Shown: in pieces, positions 43,814 through 52,451 of the stretch
Layout of the letters: every line of letters begins with the position of its first letter
Numbering within the stretch: position 1 is the stretch's first letter
DNA from: Bacillota bacterium
Lineage (GTDB): Bacteria > Bacillota > UBA4882 > UBA8346
Assembly (NCBI GenBank): GCA_023426245.1
Contig: JAFABB010000040.1
Location: forward strand, 186,001-250,000
Direction of reading: 5' to 3'
DNA: 64,000 bases
Program-made: the position numbers and the translations under genes
Notes under the pieces: generated by a model
What the model saw: the letters and a program-made list of their open reading frames with translations, nothing else
Database searches by the model: none
What the model was told of the DNA's origin: nothing

Positions 43814-44190
43814 TGGGAATCCTCCCCCTTACATTCAAAAATACCTGATTTCCTTGGTACACGTTTTCTTACTTCACCAAGTATATGCGTTATTTCAATT
43901 ATTATGTTGGCTAAAGAAGCTTCCTTAATAGGGTTCCTCGCCACAAACAAAACATCCAATCCTTTTAAATCATCCACAGATTGGGCAGAGGCAGCTTCAC
44001 GCAACAATCTTTTGATTCGATTTCGAATCACGGCATTTCCTATTTTCCGGCCAACACAAAAACCAAACCGGATAAAATCGAAAGAGGTATGAAGAAAATA
44101 GACCACTAAATACCTGCCGTAAATAGAGTGGCCTTTTTCAAAGATACCTTGAAATTCTTCGTTTTTTTTAATGATAGCTAATTTTGTCAA
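43810..44190 (-). CDS. rnpA: ribonuclease P protein component
   Basis: 126 residues, TTG start at 44190. Has the RNase P signature region RFGFCVGRKIGNAVIRNRIKRLLREA. Its basic surface binds the P RNA to mature tRNA 5' ends. It follows rpmH by 12 nt. Confidence 0.96.
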   Translation of the reverse strand: MTKLAIIKKNEEFQGIFEKGHSIYGRYLVVYFLHTSFDFIRFGFCVGRKIGNAVIRNRIKRLLREAASAQSVDDLKGLDVLFVARNPIKEASLANIIIEITHILGEVRKRVPRKSGIFECKGEDSH

Positions 44191-44202
44191 AGTACATTCT
44201 CT

Positions 44203-44337
44203 TTAGGCGGATAAAACTTTTCTACCTTTTGCTCTCCTACGGCTCAACACTTTACGTCCGGCTTTGGTGGCCATTCTTACCATAAAGCCATGGTCCTTCT
44301 TATATTTATGACGATTGGGTTGGTATGTCATTTTCAT
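44203..44337 (-). CDS. rpmH: 50S ribosomal protein L34
   Basis: 44 residues, short and easy to miss: MKMTYQPNRHKYKKDHGFMV then RMATKAGRKVLSRRRAKGRK to the end. First gene of the rpmH-rnpA-yidD-yidC-jag-mnmE run. A clear sigma-A promoter lies at 44385-44413. Confidence 0.97.
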   Translation of the reverse strand: MKMTYQPNRHKYKKDHGFMVRMATKAGRKVLSRRRAKGRKVLSA

Positions 44338-44384
44338 TGATATCACCTCATTCCGCATTTTAGGCAATAAAGTTTGCGATAATA

Positions 44385-44413
44385 ATTATAATGACCAAGG
44401 TAGATAGTGTCAA
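44385..44413 (-). promoter_or_regulatory. sigma-A promoter of rpmH
   Basis: On the minus strand TTGACA (complement 44408-44413) and TATAAT (complement 44385-44390), spacer 17 bp, consensus in both boxes. Confidence 0.9.
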
Positions 44414-44453
44414 TAGTAAATCAGGATAAAATAAAAATTATTTACAAAAAAAT

Positions 44454-44724
44454 TGTGGATAATTTTTTTATCCATATATAGCTTGGAAGAATTTATGATT
44501 GCTAGGTTAATTATAAATTGCCAAAAGGGTCAGATTTTGTTATTATAATATAGTCCTTTCAATTTATCCACAGGTTGTGAATAGTTTTGTGGATAAATCA
44601 TATTTTGTGGATATGATAAATGTCTTAAAATAAAGGCTTTTTTTATTTTCCACTCTTTCAAAATTCGTTAGGAATCTCAAGTGATTGGGATGTTTTTCAC
44701 AAGTTATCCCCAAGATATGGATAA
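44454..44724. other. oriC: replication origin region (oriC) upstream of dnaA
   Basis: The rpmH-dnaA interval holds a DnaA-box cluster. TTATCCACA occurs at 44564-44572. Its complement TGTGGATAA is at 44454-44462 and 44588-44596. Near-matches are at 44468-44476, 44606-44614, 44704-44712 and 44716-44724. AT-rich stretches surround them. Together with strand divergence and the adjacent dnaA this identifies the origin. The remaining bases carry the rpmH and dnaA promoters. Confidence 0.93.
44518..44546 (+). promoter_or_regulatory. candidate dnaA promoter
   Basis: TTGCCA (44518-44523) and TATTAT (44541-44546), spacer 17 bp, just before the DnaA boxes at 44564-44596, so autoregulation by DnaA is likely. 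Confidence 0.6.
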
Positions 44725-44751
44725 CTAGATCGTAAGGAGCGTTGGGGGTTA

Positions 44752-46086
44752 ATGAGTAATTTAGATACGATTTGGGAAAAGACATTAGAATCAATATCTC
44801 CTTTCCTAAGCAAACCCAGTTTTGAAACTTGGCTGAAGCCAACCAAACCGGTGTCTTTGGAAGGAAACCTTTTAACTGTTGAAGTTCCAAATGATTTTGC
44901 CCGGGACTGGCTTGAATCACGCTATGCACCTTTACTTGCCACAACATTAAAAGAGTTATTGGAAGAAGATGTGGAATTGCGGTTTATCACCCCTGAGCGT
45001 AACGAAGCTCAAAATAAGCCGGAAACTGAATCAGCCGCTCATATTGGGCAAAGTATTCCACAGCCTTCCCTGTTGAATCCAAAGTATACCTTTGAAAGTT
45101 TCGTCGTAGGAGAAAGTAACCGTTTTGCCCATGCCGCATCGTTGGCGGTAGCCGAGGCGCCGGGAAAAGCCTATAATCCTTTATTTATATATGGGGGAGT
45201 AGGTTTGGGAAAAACTCATCTCATGCAGGCAATCGGCCAATTTGCATTAAAAAATCATCCTGATTTCCGGGTTGTTTATGTATCTTCTGAGAAATTTACC
45301 AACGAGTTGATCAATGCGATTCGGTTTAATCGAACTCCCCATTTCCGGGATACCTATCGAACCGTTGATCTATTATTGGTGGATGATATTCAATTTTTTG
45401 CCGGAAAAGAAAGTACTCAGGAAGAATTCTTCCATACATTTAATACTCTCTATGAATCCGGTAAACAAATCATTATTTCCAGTGATCGTCCACCAAAAGA
45501 AATACCGACATTGGAGGACAGGCTCCGGTCGCGGTTTGAATGGGGGCTTATTACCGATATTCAAGCCCCAAATTTAGAAACCCGGATAGCCATATTAAGG
45601 AAAAAAGCTTCAACGGAAGGTTGGCATTTACCCAATGATGTAATGGTGAATATAGCCGATCAAATCAATTCCAATATCCGTGAATTGGAAGGGGCACTGA
45701 TTCGGATTATCGCTTACGCCTCTTTTCATAATAAACAAATTTCCCTGGAACTCGCCAATGAAGTTTTAAAAGACGTCATTTCTTCAAGTAAAGCCAAACG
45801 GTTGACGATTCCTATTATCCAACAGGCAGTATGTGATTTTTATAACATTGAAATGGAAGATTTGAAAGCGCAACGCCGTACTAAAAATGTTACTCTTCCC
45901 CGGCAAATAGCCATGTATATTGTTCGAGAACTAACTGATTATTCTCTGCCTAAAATTGGCGAGGAATTTGGGGGCCGTGACCATTCTACTGTTATTCACG
46001 CCTGTGATAAAATCCAAGATTTAATTAAAAGTGATCCCGAAGTCGATCGGATTATCAAAAATTTAATTCACAATTTGGGTCAATAA
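44752..46086 (+). CDS. dnaA: chromosomal replication initiator DnaA
   Basis: 444 residues. Domain I (about 1-85, IWEKTLESISPFLSKPSFETWL), a short linker, AAA+ domain III with YNPLFIYGGVGLGKTHLMQAIG and VDDIQFFAGKESTQEEFF, and domain IV with the DnaA-box binding signature GGRDHSTVIHACDKI. RBS TAAGGAG upstream. First gene of the plus-strand arm. Confidence 0.98.
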   Translation: MSNLDTIWEKTLESISPFLSKPSFETWLKPTKPVSLEGNLLTVEVPNDFARDWLESRYAPLLATTLKELLEEDVELRFITPERNEAQNKPETESAAHIGQSIPQPSLLNPKYTFESFVVGESNRFAHAASLAVAEAPGKAYNPLFIYGGVGLGKTHLMQAIGQFALKNHPDFRVVYVSSEKFTNELINAIRFNRTPHFRDTYRTVDLLLVDDIQFFAGKESTQEEFFHTFNTLYESGKQIIISSDRPPKEIPTLEDRLRSRFEWGLITDIQAPNLETRIAILRKKASTEGWHLPNDVMVNIADQINSNIRELEGALIRIIAYASFHNKQISLELANEVLKDVISSSKAKRLTIPIIQQAVCDFYNIEMEDLKAQRRTKNVTLPRQIAMYIVRELTDYSLPKIGEEFGGRDHSTVIHACDKIQDLIKSDPEVDRIIKNLIHNLGQ

Positions 46087-46143
46087 TTGTGCACAGGTTC
46101 TGATTTAATTGTGGAAAATTTAGCGATCGCATTTTCTGAATTC

Positions 46144-46275
46144 TGTGGATTGTGTTATTTTGTAGAAAACGACCTGTTTTATTCACAATGTTTGATTTTC
46201 TAAAAAGCTTGATAGTAGTCGTCTTTGAGCAACTTATTCACAGTATCAACTCGACTATGACTACTACTTTTTTAT
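46144..46275. promoter_or_regulatory. second DnaA-box cluster and terminator-like repeat between dnaA and dnaN
   Basis: TTATTCACA at 46179-46187 and 46234-46242, and TGTGGATTG at 46144, are close to DnaA boxes. TAGTAGTC (46213-46220) and GACTACTA (46259-46266) can pair around one of them, followed by a T-run and an AT-rich tract to about 46300. This fits a bipartite origin like that of Bacillus subtilis and may also end the dnaA transcript. Confidence 0.6.
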
Positions 46276-46333
46276 TATATAATATCAATAATTAATTACT
46301 TAGAAATACAATTGTTGACAGGAGGGTAAAAGA

Positions 46334-47431
46334 ATGAAAATTGTATGCCTTCAAGATGAATTATCGCGATTTTTACAAATTACTGCCAGAGCGCTCGCGC
46401 TCAAATCAACACTACCAATTTTAACGGGAATTTTTTTAGAGACCAGCGATAATTCATTGCGGTGCGTTGCTACGGATTTGGAGATAGCGATTGAGGTCCA
46501 TGTCCCCAATATTCAAATTTTTACAACTGGATCCATTGTTTTACCTGGTAAAACTTTCGTTGAGATTATCCGCCATTTACCTTCCGGGCCGGTGACGATT
46601 GAATATGAAGAAGCTTCAAAAATGGTGACGATCACCAGCAAGCATTCCTCTTATCAATTGCCGGTCTTACCCGTTGAAGAATTTCCGACAATGCCTGAAT
46701 TAAAAGACGGAAATCAAGTGGAAATCAAGGGGGAAGCATTAAAAGAAGCCATTCGTCAAACGATGTACGCAACCTTGATTGATGATCCCAGACCTTTTTT
46801 ATCCAGCATATTATGGGAAATCACTCCTGGACAATTGCGTTTGGTGGCGACGGATGTGAACCGGCTGGCTTTACGGGATGTGGCTGTGGAATCCGATTTT
46901 CAAAAAACGGCGCTGGTTCCGGTCCACTCATTGCGAGAAATCGCCAATATTTTCGGGAATAATAACGAGGAGAAATTGACCGTTCATTTAACGGACAAGT
47001 TGATATTTATCAAAGGTTCCGGAATTACGCTTTCTTCTCGTTTGGTGGAAGCACAATTTCCCCGTTATGAACAGGTTGTCCCCAAAGAATTTAATGGAGT
47101 CGTCGCGGTAGAAAGAAATGAGTTTATCGATGCCTTAGAAAGGACTTCACTGGTTAGCAATTCAATAAAAATCAACATCTCTGAAAATGGAATGATTATA
47201 ACAGCGAAAGAACCAGATAAAGGACGATCGTATGAAGAATTACCCGTTGATTTTTTGGGAAAAGAAATTGAAATAGGATTTAACGTAAGGTATTTGTTGG
47301 ATTTTTTAAAGTCTGTTGAGGCAACGAAGATTAATTTCAAATATAGCCAGGATCAAAAGCCAACTTTACTTCAGGCTTTGGAAAAAGATGAGTATTTGTA
47401 TGTAGTGATGCCTTTAAAATTATCTGTGTAA
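46334..47431 (+). CDS. dnaN: DNA polymerase III beta subunit (sliding clamp)
   Basis: 365 residues, three-domain clamp: KIVCLQDELSRFLQITARAL at the start, SSYQLPVLPVEEFP, LLRLVATDVNRLALR-type TPGQLRLVATDVNRLALRDV, and the C-terminal LQALEKDEYLYVVMPLKL. RBS GGAGGG. The S4-domain gene (yaaA) often found before recF is absent. Confidence 0.97.
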   Translation: MKIVCLQDELSRFLQITARALALKSTLPILTGIFLETSDNSLRCVATDLEIAIEVHVPNIQIFTTGSIVLPGKTFVEIIRHLPSGPVTIEYEEASKMVTITSKHSSYQLPVLPVEEFPTMPELKDGNQVEIKGEALKEAIRQTMYATLIDDPRPFLSSILWEITPGQLRLVATDVNRLALRDVAVESDFQKTALVPVHSLREIANIFGNNNEEKLTVHLTDKLIFIKGSGITLSSRLVEAQFPRYEQVVPKEFNGVVAVERNEFIDALERTSLVSNSIKINISENGMIITAKEPDKGRSYEELPVDFLGKEIEIGFNVRYLLDFLKSVEATKINFKYSQDQKPTLLQALEKDEYLYVVMPLKLSV

Positions 47432-47484
47432 AAAGCAATATCCCGTAGTTTATCAACTTTTTTGGATGGAAGAATCCGACATTG

Positions 47485-48588
47485 ATGTTTTTACGATCTC
47501 TTGAATTACAGCATTACCGCAACTATCAACACCTCCAAGTGGAATTTTCACCTCAGGTTAATATTTTTTATGGCCAAAATGCTCAAGGTAAAACCAATTT
47601 ACTGGAGGCAATTTCTTTATTATGTTTTGGAAAATCATTCCGGACCAAAAAAGATGTAGAACTTATTCAATGGGAAACAACTTCTTGCTATTTAAAAGGG
47701 CAATTTGAATCCGACGATTTTCCCTTAATGATTGAGTTGGGAATCGCTGAGAAAGAAAAGCGCACTAAAATTGAGGGACAAGTTGTTAAAAACAATGAAT
47801 TGTTTGGAAAAATCCCCTTGATTACATTTGCCCCGGATGATCTGCAGTTAATTAAGGGGGGCCCCCAATTCCGGCGAGATTTTGTCGATCTTTACTTGGC
47901 ACTAATTGAGCCCAAGTATCGTTTTATTTATTATAACTACTATAAAGTAGTTCAACAACGCAATCGACTGCTAAAAGAAGGAATACGGGATTCTCGGGAA
48001 TTGGAAGCATGGGATGAACAATTAGTGGAAAAAGGTTCGAAAGTTATCAAGTATCGGCTGGCTTTTATAGATGATGTCAAAGGTTTCATTTCCAGAGCCC
48101 AGCATGAAATTAGCGGAACTCTTGAAAATTTAAACCTGGAATACGTCGGTTTTCGAAATTCCGTTTTACATTGTGTTAGTGAAGAAGATATTAAGTCACG
48201 GTTTCTGATGGAATTAAAAATGGTTAAAAATAATGAGCGGGAACGGAGAGTCACCTTAGTGGGACCGAATCGGGACGATCTCCGCTTAAGCATAGGGGAG
48301 GGAGTCGATCTTCGTAACTTTGGCTCCCAAGGGCAGCAACGAACTGCGGCTTTGGCTTTAAAATTGGGAATGTTGGAAAAAATAAAGGAAAGCCGTGGAC
48401 AATATCCAATTTTATTGTTGGATGATGTTATGTCCGAGTTTGATGATCAAAGAAAACAACAACTATTGACGGTTTTAATTAATTCGGCTCAAACATTCAT
48501 GACTTCCACCAGTAAGAGGGATTTTCCAATCGGTGATCAAAATACCCTTTTTTTTAAGGTTGCCGGAGGGGCGATCGAACGTGGCTAG
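47485..48588 (+). CDS. recF: DNA replication and repair protein RecF
   Basis: 367 residues from ATG 47485. ABC-type SMC-like ATPase: LQHYRNYQHLQVEF, Walker A YGQNAQGKTNLLEAI, LIKGGPQFRRDFVD, and signature/Walker B FGSQGQQRTAALALKLG and ILLLDDVMSEFD. Loads RecA at gaps. Its end overlaps the next gene's start by 8 nt. Confidence 0.97.
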   Translation: MFLRSLELQHYRNYQHLQVEFSPQVNIFYGQNAQGKTNLLEAISLLCFGKSFRTKKDVELIQWETTSCYLKGQFESDDFPLMIELGIAEKEKRTKIEGQVVKNNELFGKIPLITFAPDDLQLIKGGPQFRRDFVDLYLALIEPKYRFIYYNYYKVVQQRNRLLKEGIRDSRELEAWDEQLVEKGSKVIKYRLAFIDDVKGFISRAQHEISGTLENLNLEYVGFRNSVLHCVSEEDIKSRFLMELKMVKNNERERRVTLVGPNRDDLRLSIGEGVDLRNFGSQGQQRTAALALKLGMLEKIKESRGQYPILLLDDVMSEFDDQRKQQLLTVLINSAQTFMTSTSKRDFPIGDQNTLFFKVAGGAIERG

Positions 48589-49237
48589 CAGTGCTTTTGG
48601 TTCAATAATTGAAAAATTTTTTTATAAGAACGGCGGATGGTCAAGACTAAAAGGAGAATTATCCGTATACTACTGGCCTAAAGTAGCCGGAGCGGAAATT
48701 GCCAAAAAAGTCGAGGCTGTGCGTTTCCGGGATGGATATTTATATTTACAAACCGATGTTCCGGCCCTAGCTCAACAAATACTGTTTATGGTACCAAGTT
48801 TCCTGGAAAAGTACCGGGGTTATATTGGAAAAGGGGTATTAAAGGGCATTAAAGTCAAGATTGGCTCGATTAAACGATCTTTATCCCATCAGGACCTTTC
48901 CATCAATGATTTTTCATTGGAACCATCGGATTTATCCACAATTGAAACATGTAAAAGTACGATTGAAGACCCGGATTTGGCGACGCAGTTTGAAAAGTTA
49001 ATGCAAAAATCCTACCTTGTCAGGAAAAAGCAAGTAGCGGAAGGCGGAAAAGAATGCTTATCCTGTGGAGTGGTCATTGATTCTCAGTTTGATTATTGTC
49101 CCTGTTGTGAAAATAAGGTTCATCAGGAAATCCGGGATTATATTTCCTATCAAAAAAATCATCACCCGGAGCAAAACACTGGCGATCCAGGTGAACTTGA
49201 AGGATTAAGTCACTTAAAAATAAAAAAACTCAAATAG
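48581..49237 (+). CDS. DUF721 (DciA-like) protein with C-terminal zinc ribbon
   Basis: 218 residues from GTG 48581 (GGAGGGG 9 nt upstream, inside recF). DUF721 domain (about 1-95: FGSIIEKFFYKNGGWSRLKGE, WPKVAGAEIAKKVEAVRFRDGYLYLQTDV). In other bacteria DciA of this family loads the replicative helicase. After a linker a four-Cys ribbon appears: CLSCGVVIDSQFDYCPCC (about residues 163-180). The tail is charged. Location between recF and gyrB is usual for Bacillota DUF721; the added ribbon is less usual. Confidence 0.88.
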   Translation: MASSAFGSIIEKFFYKNGGWSRLKGELSVYYWPKVAGAEIAKKVEAVRFRDGYLYLQTDVPALAQQILFMVPSFLEKYRGYIGKGVLKGIKVKIGSIKRSLSHQDLSINDFSLEPSDLSTIETCKSTIEDPDLATQFEKLMQKSYLVRKKQVAEGGKECLSCGVVIDSQFDYCPCCENKVHQEIRDYISYQKNHHPEQNTGDPGELEGLSHLKIKKLK

Positions 49238-49254
49238 GTGTTGAGGAGGAAAAA

Positions 49255-49530
49255 ATGTTTGTCCATCTTGGCGAAGATATTTTGATTGATTCTAAGTCAA
49301 TTGTGGCGATCATTAGTGCGGAAAATTCATTGGGAGCAAGTAGCACCAAAGAGTTCCTGCGAGTCGCCCAAGAAGAAGGTTTTGTTAAAAAAATTAGTGA
49401 GGAATTTACTTCCATCGTTATTACGGATAAAATTGTTTATTTATCACCGATATCGTCCCAAACTCTGAAAAAACGGGCGAAATATATCGATGAATTAGAA
49501 GCAAACTTTTCTCTGGAAGGGGTTTCTTAA
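49255..49530 (+). CDS. remB: RemB/YaaB-like DUF370 regulator
   Basis: 91 residues. MFVHLGEDILIDSKSIVAII at the start and SIVITDKIVYLSPISSQTLKKRA match DUF370 proteins; the copy next to gyrB is YaaB/RemB in Bacillus, which influences matrix genes. Stop overlaps the gyrB start (TAATG). Confidence 0.9.
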   Translation: MFVHLGEDILIDSKSIVAIISAENSLGASSTKEFLRVAQEEGFVKKISEEFTSIVITDKIVYLSPISSQTLKKRAKYIDELEANFSLEGVS

Positions 49531-51458
49531 TGGACCAAGATCAGCAAAATAAAAAGACAAACGGTTCTTCCGAGTATAATGCCAGTCAAATTCAAGTATT
49601 AGAAGGTTTGGAAGCGGTCCGGAAGCGTCCAAGCATGTACATCGGTAGTACCTGTATAAAGGGACTTCACCATTTGGTGTATGAAGTTGTTGACAACAGC
49701 ATTGATGAAGCTTTAGCCGGATATTGCGACCGCATTATCGTTATTTTGAACGAAGATGGTTCAGTAACTGTTGATGATAATGGCCGCGGTATTCCGGTAG
49801 ATATTCAAGCACAGGCTAAAAAATCAGCTTTGGAAGTTGTCTTGACCATTTTACATGCCGGCGGCAAATTCGGCGGGGATGGGTATAAAGTATCCGGCGG
49901 TCTTCATGGAGTGGGTATTTCCGTAGTCAATGCCCTTTCGGAATTGTTGGAAGTATGGGTGAAAAAGGATGGCAGCCTCTATTATCAGTGCTATCATAAA
50001 GGTAAACCCGATGAACCGGTTAAAGTGATCGGGAAGGCTGAAGGAAGCGGAACCATTATAAAGTTTAAGGCGGATCCCGAAATTTTTGAAAGTGTGGAAT
50101 TTAGTTTTGATTATTTGACCCACCGTTTTCGGGAGTTAGCTTTCCTCAACAGAGGGATTAAAATCATTTTAAGGGATGAGAAAGCCAGTAAAGAAGTGGT
50201 TTATCATTATGATGGCGGAATTACCTCATTTATTGAGCATTTGAATAAAACCAAAGACCCGATTCACAAAGAAATTATTTATATCTATAAGAAAGTTGAA
50301 GACACCGAAGTTGAAGTAGCGGTTCAATATAATGACAGTTATGTGGAAAACGTTTTTTCGTTTGCTAACAATATCAACACCCATGAAGGGGGTACTCATT
50401 TATCGGGTTTTCGCTCAGCTTTAACCCGTACTTTGAATGATTATGCCCGAAAAGCCAATTTGATCAAGGAAAATGATTCAAGTTTATCCGGTGATGATGT
50501 CCGGGAGGGACTTACGGCAGTTATCAGCGTTAAACTTAGATACCCTCAATTTGAAGGACAGACGAAAACCAAATTGGGTAATAGTGAAATGCGCGGTTTG
50601 GTTGAAACTGTTTTTAATGATGGATTGGCGGAATTTCTGGAAGAAAACCCGACGGCCGGTAAAAAAATTATCGAGAAATGCTTATTGGCATCCAAAGCCC
50701 GGGATGCAGCCAGAAAAGCCAAAGAGTTGACCCGTAGAAAAAGTGCTCTGGAGGTCGGATCCCTACCGGGAAAGTTGGCGGATTGTTCTACAAAAGAAGC
50801 CGAGATTTCCGAATTATATTTGGTAGAGGGCGATTCGGCGGGTGGATCAGCCAAACAAGGAAGAGATCGCCGTTTCCAAGCGATTTTACCCCTGCGGGGA
50901 AAAATCCTTAACGTCGAGAAAGCTAGTTTAGATAGGGTTTTAACCAACGAAGAAATCAAAGCGATGATCACTGCACTAGGGACAGGTTTTGGTGATGACT
51001 TCGATGAGACGAAACTCCGTTATCATAAAATCATTACCATGACTGATGCTGATGTTGACGGCGCCCATATCCGGACCTTGCTGTTAACATTTTTTTACCG
51101 TTTTATGCGGCCTTTGGTGGAAAATGGTTATGTGTATATCGCTCAACCTCCCTTGTATCAAGTCAAACAGAATAAAAATGAGCATTATGCTTATTCCGAT
51201 AAGGAATTAGAAACTTTACTGGCTAAAATCGGTCGTCAGGGGATCACGGTTCAGCGTTATAAAGGATTAGGGGAGATGAACGCCGAACAATTGTGGGAAA
51301 CCACCATGAATCCCGATAAGAGAACCGTTTTAAGGGTTACTCTGGAAGATGCAATTGTGGCCGACGAAACATTTTCGATGCTGATGGGTGATAAGGTTGA
51401 GCCCCGTAAAGATTATATCCTGTCTCATGCCAAAGAAGTCAGAAATTTGGATGTTTAG
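49530..51458 (+). CDS. gyrB: DNA gyrase subunit B
   Basis: 642 residues. GHKL ATPase with YIGSTCIKGLHHLVYEVVDNS, DNGRGIPV and GLHGVGISVVNALS; transducer; Toprim with VEGDSAGGSAKQGRDR and TDADVDGAHIRTLLLTFFYR; C-terminal GEMNAEQLWETTMNPD. Length fits GyrB. gyrA does not follow directly; tadA does. Confidence 0.98.
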   Translation: MDQDQQNKKTNGSSEYNASQIQVLEGLEAVRKRPSMYIGSTCIKGLHHLVYEVVDNSIDEALAGYCDRIIVILNEDGSVTVDDNGRGIPVDIQAQAKKSALEVVLTILHAGGKFGGDGYKVSGGLHGVGISVVNALSELLEVWVKKDGSLYYQCYHKGKPDEPVKVIGKAEGSGTIIKFKADPEIFESVEFSFDYLTHRFRELAFLNRGIKIILRDEKASKEVVYHYDGGITSFIEHLNKTKDPIHKEIIYIYKKVEDTEVEVAVQYNDSYVENVFSFANNINTHEGGTHLSGFRSALTRTLNDYARKANLIKENDSSLSGDDVREGLTAVISVKLRYPQFEGQTKTKLGNSEMRGLVETVFNDGLAEFLEENPTAGKKIIEKCLLASKARDAARKAKELTRRKSALEVGSLPGKLADCSTKEAEISELYLVEGDSAGGSAKQGRDRRFQAILPLRGKILNVEKASLDRVLTNEEIKAMITALGTGFGDDFDETKLRYHKIITMTDADVDGAHIRTLLLTFFYRFMRPLVENGYVYIAQPPLYQVKQNKNEHYAYSDKELETLLAKIGRQGITVQRYKGLGEMNAEQLWETTMNPDKRTVLRVTLEDAIVADETFSMLMGDKVEPRKDYILSHAKEVRNLDV

Positions 51459-51551
51459 GTGAAGTTGAAAATGGTAAGGATGTTAGCAATTTCTAAAAAT
51501 GTTTACTTGCATAGTACTGGTATTCTGTGTTAATATATTCATGGTGTCGTT

Positions 51552-52031
51552 ATGACTAAGAATTATTCCATGGAACAAAATGAAGCCGATCAAGAGTTTA
51601 TGGGTGAGGCGCTTGCCGAAGCCGATAAGGCAGCCCGGATTGGCGAAGTTCCTATCGGTGCCGTCATTGTCTATGAAGAAAAGATTATTGCGCGAGCTCA
51701 TAATCTTAAAGAAACAACGGGTGATCCTACAGCTCATGCTGAAATATTGGCATTAAGGACTGCGGCCCAGTTGAGACAAGGATGGCGGTTAAGCGGGGCT
51801 ACACTATACACTACTTTGGAACCTTGTCCAATGTGCGCTGGAGCGATGGTGATGGCTAGAATCGGCCGTCTCGTATACGGTGCCAAGGATCCGAAAGCTG
51901 GGTCAGCCGGGACATTGATGAATATCGTTCGAGATGAGCGATTCAATCATAAAGTGGAAATAACCTCTGGTGTTTTGGCTACTGAATGTGGTAATATATT
52001 AAAGGAGTTCTTTCGGGAACGCCGAAGATAA
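51552..52031 (+). CDS. tadA: tRNA adenosine(34) deaminase TadA
   Basis: 159 residues. Zinc deaminase converting A34 to inosine in tRNA-Arg(ACG). Ligands and catalysis: HAEILALR (H62, E64) and PCPMCAGAMV (C92, C95), with GAKDPKAGSAGTLMNI near the C-terminus. Two tRNA-Ser genes follow within 200 nt. Confidence 0.95.
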   Translation: MTKNYSMEQNEADQEFMGEALAEADKAARIGEVPIGAVIVYEEKIIARAHNLKETTGDPTAHAEILALRTAAQLRQGWRLSGATLYTTLEPCPMCAGAMVMARIGRLVYGAKDPKAGSAGTLMNIVRDERFNHKVEITSGVLATECGNILKEFFRERRR

Positions 52032-52057
52032 TCATTGATAGGAGAGCGCTCGATCCG

Positions 52058-52146
52058 GAGAGATGGCTGAGCGGTTGAAGGCGCCCGCCTCGAAAGCGGG
52101 TAGGGATTCACGTCCCTCGCGAGTTCGAATCTCGCTCTCTCCGCCA
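52058..52146 (+). tRNA. tRNA-Ser (anticodon CGA)
   Basis: 89 nt including encoded CCA. Acceptor GGAGAGA/TCTCTCC, D-arm TGGCTGAG..., anticodon stem CCCGC/GCGGG with loop CTCGAAA (anticodon CGA), a long variable arm (TAGGGATTCACGTCCCTC) and T-arm GCGAGTTCGAATCTCGC. The long variable arm fits class II tRNA-Ser. Confidence 0.96.
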
Positions 52147-52214
52147 TTTGATATTAGTGAATTATCGTTATCATTCTATAAAGAGTTCTTTTAAGATTTA
52201 GTTTTAATTTTATT

Positions 52215-52302
52215 GGAGAGATGGCCGAGTGGTCGAAGGCGCACGCCTGGAGCGCGTGTAGGTGTAACAGCCTCTAGGGTTCGAATCCCTATCTCTCCGC
52301 CA
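52215..52302 (+). tRNA. tRNA-Ser (anticodon GGA)
   Basis: 88 nt with encoded CCA. Same acceptor stem as the preceding tRNA (GGAGAGA/TCTCTCC), anticodon stem CACGC/GCGTG with loop CTGGAGC (anticodon GGA), long variable arm, T-arm AGGGTTCGAATCCCT. A terminator follows. Confidence 0.96.
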
Positions 52303-52314
52303 TTCAAACATTAT

Positions 52315-52338
52315 AACCAGCCTAGGGCTGGTTTTTTT
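52315..52338 (+). terminator. terminator after the tRNA-Ser genes
   Basis: AACCAGCC (52315-52322), 3-nt loop, GGCTGGTT (52326-52333), then a T-run. Confidence 0.9.
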
Positions 52339-52451
52339 GATCTCTATGATCAACGATAAGATCAACCATTATTGAAAATAGAACCTTAAGTTTTTTTAAC
52401 ACTAAGCCGAAATAATAATTGAATTCTATTGGAAAGGGGTAGTCATGAACC

